Source: Flammeovirgaceae bacterium UBA1842
GTDB taxonomy: Bacteria; Bacteroidota; Bacteroidia; Cytophagales; Cyclobacteriaceae
DNA length: 64,000 nucleotides
Direction: 5' to 3'
Assembly: GCA_002338655.1 (NCBI GenBank)
Contig: DDIU01000049.1
Span: 8,536 to 72,535 of the forward strand
Shown here: positions 9,101-17,152 of the stretch, in pieces
How the letters are laid out: every line of letters starts with the position of its first letter
Numbering within the stretch: the stretch's first letter is position 1
Translations under genes and position numbers: made by a program
Notes under the pieces: generated by a model
What the model saw: the letters and a program-made list of their open reading frames with translations, nothing else
Databases searched by the model: none
What the model was told of the DNA's origin: nothing

Positions 9101-10170
9101 ACAAAATCCATATCACCATCATTATCAAAATCTGCTTCCTTAGCTTCACCTGAATTATTTGGAAAAATAATATGACTCCCTGCATCGGTAAACGTTCCTG
9201 TGCCGTTGTTAGTAAATAGCCTAATTCCATCATTAAAAGATCCATCAGGTGCCCTAAAAACAATGTCTGAATCCATATCTCCATCAAAATCAGCTACTAC
9301 CAGTGCCCGATGCTGACCAGCATAATTACCCATCAATGGTGCGCCAGGTGCAGCCACAAAATCGAGATTGTTATTAATTAACACTTGTATTTCAGTACTT
9401 TCATTTTCTATTACGATGTCAGCATCACCATCGCCATCTAAATCCGCTAATATCAAATCATGGTTCAAATATTGATAACTCGTAACAGCTTGTTTAGTAA
9501 AATTACCACTGCCACCATTTAACCAAACTGCTAACTGAGTACTTGCACCGTATGGCCCATATTGTAAAAGGATATCCAAATCGCCATCGCCATCAAAATC
9601 AGCAACCGCACTTGACGATATTATATATAAGTTTTCAGTAGTAAGTTCAGTTTGGCTGAAGGATAAGCCACCCTCATTACTGAAAATAATGGGATTGTTG
9701 ATATAAGAAATATAAACGGCATCCAAATCACCATCTTTATCCATATCCCCGACATGAATATTTTGTGGATAAGGCAAGCCCAATTGTTGCACCTGTGTGA
9801 AAAATATGGTCTGTGCTTCCGTTCGGTTTGAACTGCCTGTTATGCCACTTTTCTTGTTCTCAATACGATGCTTAAATCTGTCTTTAAACTTGGTTTCCTT
9901 TTTCTCCTGTGCACTTGCCGCACTCACCACCACACCCATGGCCAATGCCAATGCCCAGTGTTTATAGCTCATTTTCAACTTCTCCCCTGTTCTATTACTA
10001 AAACTTTGGATTTGCTTTTCTAAGCGTTTTAGTCTTTCAACTACTGTATATCTTTTGCGATTGGTTTTTTCTTGAAAGTAGCCCTCTTCAATACCTTTTT
10101 GAAACCTTGCAGCTAACTTAGTGTGCTTGTCTTTGAGCCTTCTGAGGAGTTGTCGATTGATGTTGTTCAT
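6154..10170 (-). CDS. secreted FG-GAP/VCBS repeat protein with T9SS type-A sorting domain
   Basis: A 1338-residue extracellular protein. A 66-residue basic, helical-looking leader precedes a typical signal peptide (about 67-88: YKHWALALAMGVVVSAASAQ). About residues 115-820 hold many FG-GAP/VCBS blades with Ca-binding DxDxDGDxD loops. Leucine-rich repeats (about 860-930), an Ig-like domain (about 940-1040), a carboxypeptidase-regulatory-like fold with an Arg-rich loop, and a C-terminal Por sorting domain (MYPNPTSELIKIIDKEGRN to the end) follow. It starts four bases inside the end of the TIGR03032 gene (ATGA overlap), which supports the long start; the internal ATG at 9972 has GGGGAGAAG before it and is the alternative. 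Probably cell-surface; ligand unknown. Confidence 0.9.
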   Translation of the reverse strand: MNNINRQLLRRLKDKHTKLAARFQKGIEEGYFQEKTNRKRYTVVERLKRLEKQIQSFSNRTGEKLKMSYKHWALALAMGVVVSAASAQEKKETKFKDRFKHRIENKKSGITGSSNRTEAQTIFFTQVQQLGLPYPQNIHVGDMDKDGDLDAVYISYINNPIIFSNEGGLSFSQTELTTENLYIISSSAVADFDGDGDLDILLQYGPYGASTQLAVWLNGGSGNFTKQAVTSYQYLNHDLILADLDGDGDADIVIENESTEIQVLINNNLDFVAAPGAPLMGNYAGQHRALVVADFDGDMDSDIVFRAPDGSFNDGIRLFTNNGTGTFTDAGSHIIFPNNSGEAKEADFDNDGDMDFVIATSIYPDSEITAFLNDGNGVFTPQTPISILNGQYPNLVHTPDINNDNFDDIVLSNENDSTYVMQGDGLGGFTLRDEFPGQSIPGDFDADADTDFIVFGTNISIFENQGSFTFVKSANDLALVSTSYDIDVADVDEDGNLDIVQAGRSRVWLNDGSGQNFTVSQEIDGDSNQQELKDLDGDGDLDLVRAIDDGTNYPGLEIWLNTSGVFTYNSSIGQGIFDVRGFKLEDLDKDGDFDIFSLVRTGSFTYFLKTFINQGGLSFAELSNVDISPDDLSQFELGDIDGDSDIDAIIANGTSGLRVVFNGGSGDMTLGSFIVPSGTNFNISDVSLANLDGDSDLDVFASNGYETGGTVYSYVFLNDGTGLFTDSGQNVDTGTSYSNSLADLDGDGDLDLMTTRYFSNTSVWINDGSANFSFDHDLISISDDYSKPVFGDFDNDGNNDFVMGGAYGPTIIFLNDGMGTNSLEADSLALVNLYDVTNGDAWTDKTNWKTGDVSTWFGVTVATDRVTGLDLNNNNLEGVIPASFNGLNELLTVDLSGNKISEIQADLSGLTKLTSIDLSDNNLDFADFELIGSIPGLVVGAQTPVDTPQNEEIPVGSPITLSFVVDGTGNTYQWFKNDNILTDSTRNQIVIESISRENQGIYYCEAKNSAVPSLVLTSALKSAFGTASVTGRLLINDTDPATKGEMTLLKVTASDGYDTTAVVDINNIGEFSFGSVVLADYLIVGFADTVQHQGALPTYYQTTGRTAFWAEADTLFLANNFDLDLVSVIYTNPVGDVGVFSGYLEEERDDTGGRVEARERVRRVGVSMRRGRRTSRTSGTGDLAYYVYTNDNGEFLISGVKPGEYNVDIQYPGYPMDEESFLDITIGEGVKDKEVSIAALVEDGKITVRQLIILSTDKETSGLLMYPNPTSELIKIIDKEGRNGLSVELYDMGGNNLQKLFFDKETDINVKTLPIGQYIIKVYDGSGYEILTQRVLIE

Positions 10171-11255
10171 GATGAAACAGTTTCATTTTCTTTTAATTCA
10201 GGATTTGACCAAAACACCTCATCTTTTGAGATCACAGAGGTTTTGTGCATTTGCTTGGCACTATTCAGAATATTGGGCCTCAATTTGCCTGGCAACACCT
10301 TTAAATCAAATATCTCTTCTACTGATGTCTTATATAAAATATGTCCACAAGGTTGCCCTGTAGGTATGTATATCACTGTTATCCCACATACTATAGATTT
10401 GTCTGCAATAGGTGCTTCTTTAAAAAGCGAACTGTTAGGCCTTAACTTAGATGTGGATACAAACAAATAATCCCCAATTTTATCCATCCCCCTTACAAAC
10501 CCATTGATTTGGGTAATAATGTCATATTTGCCTGTGTTCACATTCACCTTTATCACTTCGCCTGTGGCTGAAAGCAGCATCCAGAGTGAACCGTCATACA
10601 ACCTTGGAGAATGTGGTACTGGTAAATTATCCAATATAATTTCATTGGAATCCAGATCAATCAGCACCCCTCCTTTCATCATATTGTCATTCCACGATCG
10701 GGCAGCATTACCAGAACCCAATGCAGATACGTATTTTGGTTTGTGAGTAATTGGGTCAACTGCCAAACCATTCAAATGACATCGGTCTTCAGGTTTCAGA
10801 TCAGTAATGAACGAAGGCCTCCAATATTCCTGAAAACTTAAGTTTTCATCAAACAATGAAAGGCAACTGAATAGGGTATTCACTCCCATCAGGCCTTCAC
10901 TTGTGTAATGAATATCGTGTAAATCCAATGTACCTGTGTGGTAAGTTACCCTTGGAATAAATAGGCTGTCATATACGTTAGGGTTAGGTGGATAATTTTT
11001 AGCCATTCCCACAGAATTAGTGGTAATAATCAATTCATCACGGGTGGCCAACGCAAAATTCTCTCCTTTGATGGTCATTCCCATGGGCTTATCAAAATTC
11101 CTGGGCAATTGAATAAGCTGATTCTCGTCCTTGGCTGAGAAAATCACCACTTTGCCTGTTTGATAGGTGCTTATGGCAAGAGAGCATTTTAGACCAAGTA
11201 ATAACTCTGGAATATTTGGTGTATACGTGTAACTAAATGGAGGAGGTGGAGTCAT
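10167..11255 (-). CDS. TIGR03032 family beta-propeller-like protein
   Basis: A 362-residue protein without signal peptide. The pattern (LAISTYQTGKVVIFSA early, LHDIHYTSEGLMGVNTLFSC in the middle, CHLNGLAVDPITHKPKYVSA, and VPHSPRLYDGSLWMLLSATG) is that of the TIGR03032/DUF4915 family, predicted to form a propeller. No biochemical role is established. Family members tend to sit beside large FG-GAP or TPR proteins. Here its stop overlaps the start of the FG-GAP gene by four bases, so the two are likely made together. That suggests a shared job, possibly glycan-related, which is inference. Confidence 0.82.
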   Translation of the reverse strand: MTPPPPFSYTYTPNIPELLLGLKCSLAISTYQTGKVVIFSAKDENQLIQLPRNFDKPMGMTIKGENFALATRDELIITTNSVGMAKNYPPNPNVYDSLFIPRVTYHTGTLDLHDIHYTSEGLMGVNTLFSCLSLFDENLSFQEYWRPSFITDLKPEDRCHLNGLAVDPITHKPKYVSALGSGNAARSWNDNMMKGGVLIDLDSNEIILDNLPVPHSPRLYDGSLWMLLSATGEVIKVNVNTGKYDIITQINGFVRGMDKIGDYLFVSTSKLRPNSSLFKEAPIADKSIVCGITVIYIPTGQPCGHILYKTSVEEIFDLKVLPGKLRPNILNSAKQMHKTSVISKDEVFWSNPELKENETVSS

Positions 11256-11264
11256 AAATTCTAA

Positions 11265-11723
11265 TCAATTTCTAGTCATTGTAAATACATTTTCACCTCC
11301 CACAGCCGATTTACGACCTCCTTCGCCATAAACTGTTCCTTCCCATATAAAAGAAAAAATCAGTGAAGCTTCCGTGATTTCATCTATTGTAATGTCAACA
11401 TTTGAAGTGGTTATTACCTTGGCAGTATCATCTTTAAACGACCAAGTATCGGTGTCATTAAAAACAATAGTACCGTTGGTGGAGGTGAAGCCATTTTCAG
11501 AAAATGTAAGAGTAAACCCAGTAAATACTTCGGTATAGTCAATGTCATCTACTTTTACAGATAAAATATTCCATTGGGTGCCCGAAGTGGCGTCACCTAC
11601 TAGTAATTTTGTAACACGTTGAACTTCCGTTTCCGGGACTGGATCACTGCCACCACTTTTGCATGAAATACTTTGAAGTGTAACGGCTAAAATAAATACT
11701 GATAAGATGGTGCGCAAAATCAT
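11265..11723 (-). CDS. small putative lipoprotein, function unknown
   Basis: 152 residues from the ATG at 11723; an in-frame TTG nine codons upstream is less likely because the signal sequence starts at the ATG (MILRTILSVFILAVTLQ). A cysteine follows at SISCKSG, a weak lipobox. The mature part is beta-rich with repeated T/D-F-S/T strands, reminiscent of lipocalin-like lipoproteins of Bacteroidota. It lies nine bases upstream of the TIGR03032 gene, so the three minus-strand genes probably form one operon. Confidence 0.7.
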   Translation of the reverse strand: MILRTILSVFILAVTLQSISCKSGGSDPVPETEVQRVTKLLVGDATSGTQWNILSVKVDDIDYTEVFTGFTLTFSENGFTSTNGTIVFNDTDTWSFKDDTAKVITTSNVDITIDEITEASLIFSFIWEGTVYGEGGRKSAVGGENVFTMTRN

Positions 11724-11880
11724 AACAGAAGGGTTTAGAAAATTTAACAAGAAATATAGAAAAATTCTGAAAAGAATCCTAGATTAACTTATATAATAAC
11801 TATGTTTAATGTTCATTGGCCCGGCATGAGCGGTGTCTTTAATAGTTTGAAATATTAAAATAAGATCGTAACATTTGCCA

Positions 11881-12615
11881 ATGAAATTTTTTAAAGGGAT
11901 TCATGTGGGCTACGCCTTTGTGGTATTCACCGTCCTATTCATTGTTCTGTTGCCCTTTTTTATGGTGCCGATTATATTTAAATCCCGATTTCAATGGACG
12001 GGCGTATTAAATAGAATATGGGCTCGCTCATTTTTCACTTTAACTTTCTTTAAATACGACATAGAATATCGCTTTAAACCAAATAAAGATCAACAGTATA
12101 TATTTTGTCCCAATCACTTTTCCTATCTGGATATCCCCACAATGGGGCTGAATAAAATCAATGCTATTTTCGTAGGGAAGAACGATATGGAGCGGGTTCC
12201 GATTTTTGGGTTTATGTATAAAAAACTGCATATCACAGTGGATAGGAAAAGCCTGAAAAGTAAGTATTCTACTTTTGTAAGATCATTGCAGGCGTTGGAT
12301 GATGGAAAAAATCTGATGATATTCCCTGAAGGGGGAATGCTTTCTCAAGAAGTACCTCGTATGGCTCGATTTAAAGATGGTGCATTCCGTGCTGCCATTG
12401 AGAAACAAATTCCAATCGTACCCGTCACTATTCCTTTTAATTGGATAATTTTGCCAGACGGAAGTTTTCAAGCCAATCAACATCTACTCAAGGTGGTTTA
12501 TCATGAGCCAATTGAGACCAAGGGGATGACCTTGGATGACCTTAAAAGATTAAAGGAGAAAACGTTCGACACCATAGATTTAGAATTGAAATTTCAGTTA
12601 AATGAAAATCGATAA
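11881..12615 (+). CDS. 1-acyl-sn-glycerol-3-phosphate acyltransferase (PlsC-like)
   Basis: Transfers an acyl chain in phospholipid synthesis at the inner membrane. The 244-residue protein has an N-terminal membrane segment (about 8-30), the catalytic NHFSYLD motif near residue 79 (fits NHxxxxD), and the substrate motif FPEGG near 150, followed by VPVTIPF. The start is the ATG at 11881; a TTG two codons earlier is unlikely. Upstream lies TTTG with a TA-N3-TTTG box ending three bases before the ATG, an imperfect promoter. It overlaps gatC by 14 bases. Confidence 0.9.
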   Translation: MKFFKGIHVGYAFVVFTVLFIVLLPFFMVPIIFKSRFQWTGVLNRIWARSFFTLTFFKYDIEYRFKPNKDQQYIFCPNHFSYLDIPTMGLNKINAIFVGKNDMERVPIFGFMYKKLHITVDRKSLKSKYSTFVRSLQALDDGKNLMIFPEGGMLSQEVPRMARFKDGAFRAAIEKQIPIVPVTIPFNWIILPDGSFQANQHLLKVVYHEPIETKGMTLDDLKRLKEKTFDTIDLELKFQLNENR

Positions 12616-12889
12616 AGAATTACTAAATAAAACAGCTCATTTAGCAAGACTTGAATTTGATGATAGTGCCGCTGAAGAAATGATGTCGGATATGACAAAA
12701 ATTATCACCTGGGTTGAAAAATTAAATGAGGTCGATACTGAAAATGTAGCCCCGCTTACTACAATGTCTCACGAAATAAATGTGTTAAGAAATGATGAGG
12801 TGAAGCCACATTTAAGTCATGAGCGTGCACTTAAAAATGCGCCTAAAAAGGATGCTGATTATTTCAGGGTCCCTAAAGTAATGGAGTAA
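12602..12889 (+). CDS. gatC: Asp-tRNA(Asn)/Glu-tRNA(Gln) amidotransferase subunit C
   Basis: The small subunit of the GatCAB complex, which amidates mischarged Glu-tRNA(Gln) or Asp-tRNA(Asn). The protein has 95 residues, the family length. Signature stretches are AHLARLEFDD near the start and TTMSHEINVLRNDEV in the second half, ending DYFRVPKVME. It overlaps the acyltransferase end by 14 bases and is followed one base later by the membrane-TPR gene, suggesting translational coupling. gatA and gatB are not in the window. Confidence 0.93.
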   Translation: MKIDKELLNKTAHLARLEFDDSAAEEMMSDMTKIITWVEKLNEVDTENVAPLTTMSHEINVLRNDEVKPHLSHERALKNAPKKDADYFRVPKVME

Positions 12890-12890
12890 C

Positions 12891-15800
12891 ATGCAATCGA
12901 AATATTTTTGGAACCAATGGCCTAAGGCCTACAAATATTCTTATCTACTTTTCTTGACATTATTTGTTATGGCCATGCTATGGATGGCCGTTAGCTATGT
13001 CATCGGTGTGGGCAATGTTTTAGATTGGAACATCCTCGCACAAGTGGATAAGGCAGAAATAATTGTTAAGACCTTCAAAGTTGGTCCTTTCAACCTATCA
13101 CAGTCAGTTGATAGTACCATTTTTACACAAGAATATGCCGGCACAGCCCCTGCCATAAATGTGTTTTCTTATTACTTATTCTTATTGGCGATTACCTTAG
13201 TAGCCACCTTATTGGTGACCGTAATAAGTAACCTCACCCGATTTTGGTACTATGTAGGCATAGCCATATTTGCATTTTTTCTAGTTAGTCTAAAACTTGA
13301 ATTACTGCTGTTTTTTGGCAGTGGGCAGAAGATTGGTTTGGTCATAGCCTTGATCCTTTATTTGCCACTCTCCTTTTATTTCCAAAGTATAAAAACCGAA
13401 ACCCCGTTGATAAAACGGTTTCTTGCCTTTTTTGGTGTGGCTATCATTTTAGCTATACTTATTGGATTTGGAACAGATGTGCCACATCCTTTTTTCTATC
13501 TGAGCACCTCAATGATAGGTAGTGCTTTCTTAATTTCCCTTTTATTCATATTCGGGATAGCTCACGAAATAATTGCTTCATTTGTTTACCTACTCTATGG
13601 CAGAGTTAGTTCGCAGGGTACCAAAAATGGATTCATACATTTTATTGTCATCACCCTCTTTTATTTGGTCAATCTTACCCTAGCCTTCCTCCACGAAACG
13701 AATATCATCGATTGGGATTTTCTATATGTAAATGTTTTCATTCTACTTATTATTTCTGCCCTTCTTGGAATTTGGGGTTTTAGGCATCGTGAGAATCAAT
13801 ATGATTACATATTTAAATTTTATCCCACAGGGGCGTTGACCTTTCTTGGTCTAGGGATAGTTTGTTTTATCACTATTGCTCATCTCCAGACCACAGGTAA
13901 TGATGCAGGACTTGAGATTTTTCGTGATTTTATTCTTTATAGTCACCTTGGCTTTGGCATCATTTTCTTGCTTTACATTATTTCCAATTTTGTATCGCTT
14001 CTCAAAAAGAACCTGCCACTATATCAGGTGCTGTATAGGCCCAATGGCATGCCATACTTTACTTTTAGGTTTGCTGGGATAATCCTTGTTGTGGCTTTTG
14101 TATTAAAATCAAACTGGCAAGTACCCGTATTTCAAGGCAAAGCCGCCTATTACAATAGTGTGGCTGATCTTCATCAATATAATGGTGAAAAACAACTTGC
14201 CGAACGGTATTATAAGGAGGCCGCTAATTATGCCCTCTATAATCACAAATCAAACTATTCCTTGGCCGTATTGTCAGAGCGATCGGGCAATGATGAACAA
14301 GCATTGTACAGATATAAAGAGGCCACAAAAAAATGGCCCAGTCCCCAAGCTTATGTCAACCTTTCAAATCTACATCTAAAAAATCAGCAGTTTTTTGATG
14401 CACTTTTTACCGCAAAGGAAGCGGTTAAAAAATATCCTGAAAGCCCTGAGGTATTAAACACATTAGGGTTGATATATGGGAAAACGAGCATCATAGATTC
14501 TGCTATATACTATCTGGATAAAGCCAGTAAAATAGAGCCGGATAAAGGTGGTGCGATAAGTAATATCATGGCACTTTTAGCCAAGAATACATTTGAAATA
14601 CCCGTTGACACAGTGCTTAAAGAATATCAGGTAGGAGATGATCCGATTAGCATCAATAATAAATTAGTTCTGGGTAATAAAACACAACAGTTTTTAAATA
14701 TCCCCTTTAGCAAGTCCGATTCTGCACTTACCCTTGTGGATGCAAGTATTTTAGAAAATATGGCTATCAATAGTCTTTATGATAAGGATACAGCGAGTAC
14801 GGAGCCAATAACCGCCTATAGTAGATACCCTTCCAATGTTGCCTTTAAAGAATCATTGGAATATGCTGCATGTCTGCAGTTATATAATAACGGGGACATC
14901 AATAATGCATTTAGAAGGCTCAACTGGCTAGCCAATACCAGTGAGCAAATGGCAGCCAAATATTTTGATGACATCGGGCTTTGGGCTCTGGAACAAGGTG
15001 CAGCTGACGTGGCCATTGAATATTTCCAGTGGGCAAAAGATAAGGGGTATGACGATGCTGCTTTGCACCTGGCAATTGCTTTAGCTGAAAATCAAAATAT
15101 CCCTCAGGCTATTCATAATTGGAATGAACTGGTTCAAGCCGATGATCCTAGCTTAAAACAAATAGCTCAAAGTATGAGCTCAGTATTGTCATTAACCCCT
15201 TCTGAGGCCATGAGAAGGGAGGATAGCCAGTTGTATCTTTTTGAAAGATTTATGTTGAGTGCCACAGACACACTATTGTTCAATTCATTGGTAAACCATT
15301 TTGAAGACCCGAATTATAAAGCACAGGCGATATTGGATATGGCACGAAAGCTTTGGAAACGTGATTTATCGAATTCGGCTATAGAAATATACTCCATGGC
15401 CAAAGGATTAAATATTACAGATGAGGAATTATATAATAATCTCCAGTTTTTTGAGCTTCGAATGCTTGCAGCTGATGGTAATATCAGAGGGTTAGCACAA
15501 AAAATCAATCAAGATATCGAGTTTGACACTTCACACAATCTTGAAAAGGCCTACTTTACTGGCTTAATCAATGAGGCTAATGGAGATTCAATTGCAGCTT
15601 TAATTAATTATAAATTTATATCCGATCGAAATCCATTTTATGAAGAATCAGTCATTGCTGCAGCTCGCTATTTTGGTAAGTCGGATGCATTTAAAAGCTA
15701 TAATGTTTTATTAAGTGCATTGGAGATCAACCCAAGGTCTATCAAGCTATTGAAGGCTTATATTTACCAATGTGCCTTGGTTCAACAAAACACTTCTGCT

Positions 15801-15908
15801 AATATTGCCCTTGCAACATTGAAACCGTTGGTTTCCTATTCAGAATACAATATGATAGAGGCCAATTACAAAGAATTAGTAAATAAAATGAATGAAGAGT
15901 GGCCTTAA
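12891..15908 (+). CDS. large polytopic membrane protein with C-terminal TPR repeats
   Basis: 1005 residues. Residues 1-430 contain about a dozen hydrophobic segments (for example around 20-40, 90-110, 120-150, 160-200, 230-260, 270-290, 310-335, 350-370, 385-405). From about 420 to the end it is soluble and helical, with TPR-like units such as AYYNSVADLHQYNGEKQLAE and EVLNTLGLIYGKTSIIDSAI. The layout resembles uncharacterised Bacteroidota membrane-TPR proteins. The soluble half would lie at the inner-membrane surface as a scaffold. No catalytic motif is visible. It begins one base after the gatC stop. Confidence 0.75.
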   Translation: MQSKYFWNQWPKAYKYSYLLFLTLFVMAMLWMAVSYVIGVGNVLDWNILAQVDKAEIIVKTFKVGPFNLSQSVDSTIFTQEYAGTAPAINVFSYYLFLLAITLVATLLVTVISNLTRFWYYVGIAIFAFFLVSLKLELLLFFGSGQKIGLVIALILYLPLSFYFQSIKTETPLIKRFLAFFGVAIILAILIGFGTDVPHPFFYLSTSMIGSAFLISLLFIFGIAHEIIASFVYLLYGRVSSQGTKNGFIHFIVITLFYLVNLTLAFLHETNIIDWDFLYVNVFILLIISALLGIWGFRHRENQYDYIFKFYPTGALTFLGLGIVCFITIAHLQTTGNDAGLEIFRDFILYSHLGFGIIFLLYIISNFVSLLKKNLPLYQVLYRPNGMPYFTFRFAGIILVVAFVLKSNWQVPVFQGKAAYYNSVADLHQYNGEKQLAERYYKEAANYALYNHKSNYSLAVLSERSGNDEQALYRYKEATKKWPSPQAYVNLSNLHLKNQQFFDALFTAKEAVKKYPESPEVLNTLGLIYGKTSIIDSAIYYLDKASKIEPDKGGAISNIMALLAKNTFEIPVDTVLKEYQVGDDPISINNKLVLGNKTQQFLNIPFSKSDSALTLVDASILENMAINSLYDKDTASTEPITAYSRYPSNVAFKESLEYAACLQLYNNGDINNAFRRLNWLANTSEQMAAKYFDDIGLWALEQGAADVAIEYFQWAKDKGYDDAALHLAIALAENQNIPQAIHNWNELVQADDPSLKQIAQSMSSVLSLTPSEAMRREDSQLYLFERFMLSATDTLLFNSLVNHFEDPNYKAQAILDMARKLWKRDLSNSAIEIYSMAKGLNITDEELYNNLQFFELRMLAADGNIRGLAQKINQDIEFDTSHNLEKAYFTGLINEANGDSIAALINYKFISDRNPFYEESVIAAARYFGKSDAFKSYNVLLSALEINPRSIKLLKAYIYQCALVQQNTSANIALATLKPLVSYSEYNMIEANYKELVNKMNEEWP

Positions 15909-15968
15909 TATAGTGCCATAAATCAATGAAAATAAAATTTTAAATTTATCGCTTTAAATACTTGTCCC

Positions 15969-17051
15969 ATGGAATTAAAGAAAATAGCCCTCAACGACCT
16001 TCATGAAAAACTCGGTGCTAAAATGGTGCCTTTTGCAGGATACAATATGCCAGTGAGATACTCCTCTGACATTGAAGAACACATGACTGTAAGGAATGGG
16101 GTAGGCATGTTTGATGTGTCACACATGGGTGAGTTTTTAATAACCGGGCCAAATGCTTTGGCATTGATCCAAAAGGTGACTTCTAATGATGCTTCGAAAT
16201 TAGAGATCGGCAAGGTACAATACTCCTATTTACCCAATGACAAAGGAGGTATTGTTGACGATTTGTTGGTGTATCAGATACGGGAAGAGGAATATATGTT
16301 GGTGGTGAATGCCTCCAATATTGATAAAGATTGGTCATGGATAGTTTCCAAAAATGACATAGGGGCCACTATGAAAAACATCTCCGATGACTTTTCCCTA
16401 TTTGCCGTTCAAGGGCCAAAGGCTACTGAATCTTTGCAAAAATTGACTTCCGTTGATCTGTCTAATATTCCATTTTATACTTTCGCTATAGGTGATTTTG
16501 CCGGTGCTGAGCATGTCATAATTTCTGCTACAGGTTATACTGGCTCAGGTGGATTTGAGATTTATCTGCACAATAGAGATGCCGAAATGATATGGAATAA
16601 AATCATGGAAGCAGGTGCTGAATTTGATCTTAAACCAATAGGCCTAGGTGCACGGGATACGTTACGCATGGAAATGGGCTTTTGCCTTTATGGCAATGAT
16701 ATTGATGATAACACTTCACCCTTGGAAGCAGGCCTAGGATGGATTACTAAGTTTACCAAAGAGTTTACCAACTCAGCAGCCCTTCAAAAACAGAAAGAAG
16801 CGGGCGTAACCAAGAAATTAATTGGCTTTAAGATGATCGATCGGGGTATCCCTCGTCATAATTATGAAATTCAGGATGCAAAGGGGAACACCATTGGAAG
16901 AGTTACCTCAGGCACCCAATCGCCTGTATTGTCACAAGGTATTGGAATGGGGTATGTAAATACTGAGTTTGCCAAAGCAGATACTGAAATATACATAGCT
17001 GTAAGAAACAAAGCACTGAAGGCTGTGGTAAGTAAGTTGCCGTTGATTTAG
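15969..17051 (+). CDS. gcvT: glycine cleavage system T protein (aminomethyltransferase)
   Basis: Transfers the methylene group from the aminomethyl-lipoyl H protein to tetrahydrofolate, releasing ammonia. The 360-residue protein is full length. Visible are KMVPFAGYNMPVRY at the N-terminus, GVGMFDVSHMGEF with the catalytic-region Asp, ATGYTGSGGFEIYL, and the C-terminal barrel segment SPVLSQGIGMGYVNTE. No gcvH or gcvP lies alongside. A CACAGAG inverted repeat follows directly. Confidence 0.95.
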   Translation: MELKKIALNDLHEKLGAKMVPFAGYNMPVRYSSDIEEHMTVRNGVGMFDVSHMGEFLITGPNALALIQKVTSNDASKLEIGKVQYSYLPNDKGGIVDDLLVYQIREEEYMLVVNASNIDKDWSWIVSKNDIGATMKNISDDFSLFAVQGPKATESLQKLTSVDLSNIPFYTFAIGDFAGAEHVIISATGYTGSGGFEIYLHNRDAEMIWNKIMEAGAEFDLKPIGLGARDTLRMEMGFCLYGNDIDDNTSPLEAGLGWITKFTKEFTNSAALQKQKEAGVTKKLIGFKMIDRGIPRHNYEIQDAKGNTIGRVTSGTQSPVLSQGIGMGYVNTEFAKADTEIYIAVRNKALKAVVSKLPLI

Positions 17052-17056
17052 AAATA

Positions 17057-17125
17057 CTCTGTGTTTCTTCTCTGTGATCTCTGCGGTAAGGATAAACCAC
17101 TGAGCACACAGAGCCACACAGAGAA
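17057..17125. repeat. CACAGAG-type intergenic inverted repeat
   Basis: CTCTGTG (17057-17063) and TTCTCTGTG (17068-17076) face CACAGAG (17107-17113) and CACAGAGAA (17117-17125). The sequence folds with an outer and an inner stem. Similar CACAGAG-rich intergenic repeats occur in many phyla. Placed just after gcvT, it may also help end that transcript. Confidence 0.6.
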
Positions 17126-17152
17126 ATTATCCATATTCCCTATAATTGCAAT

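Noticed and set aside
10121..10470. Two plus-strand frames over the TIGR03032/FG-GAP junction
   Set aside because: Both are antisense to the coupled minus-strand genes and match no family.
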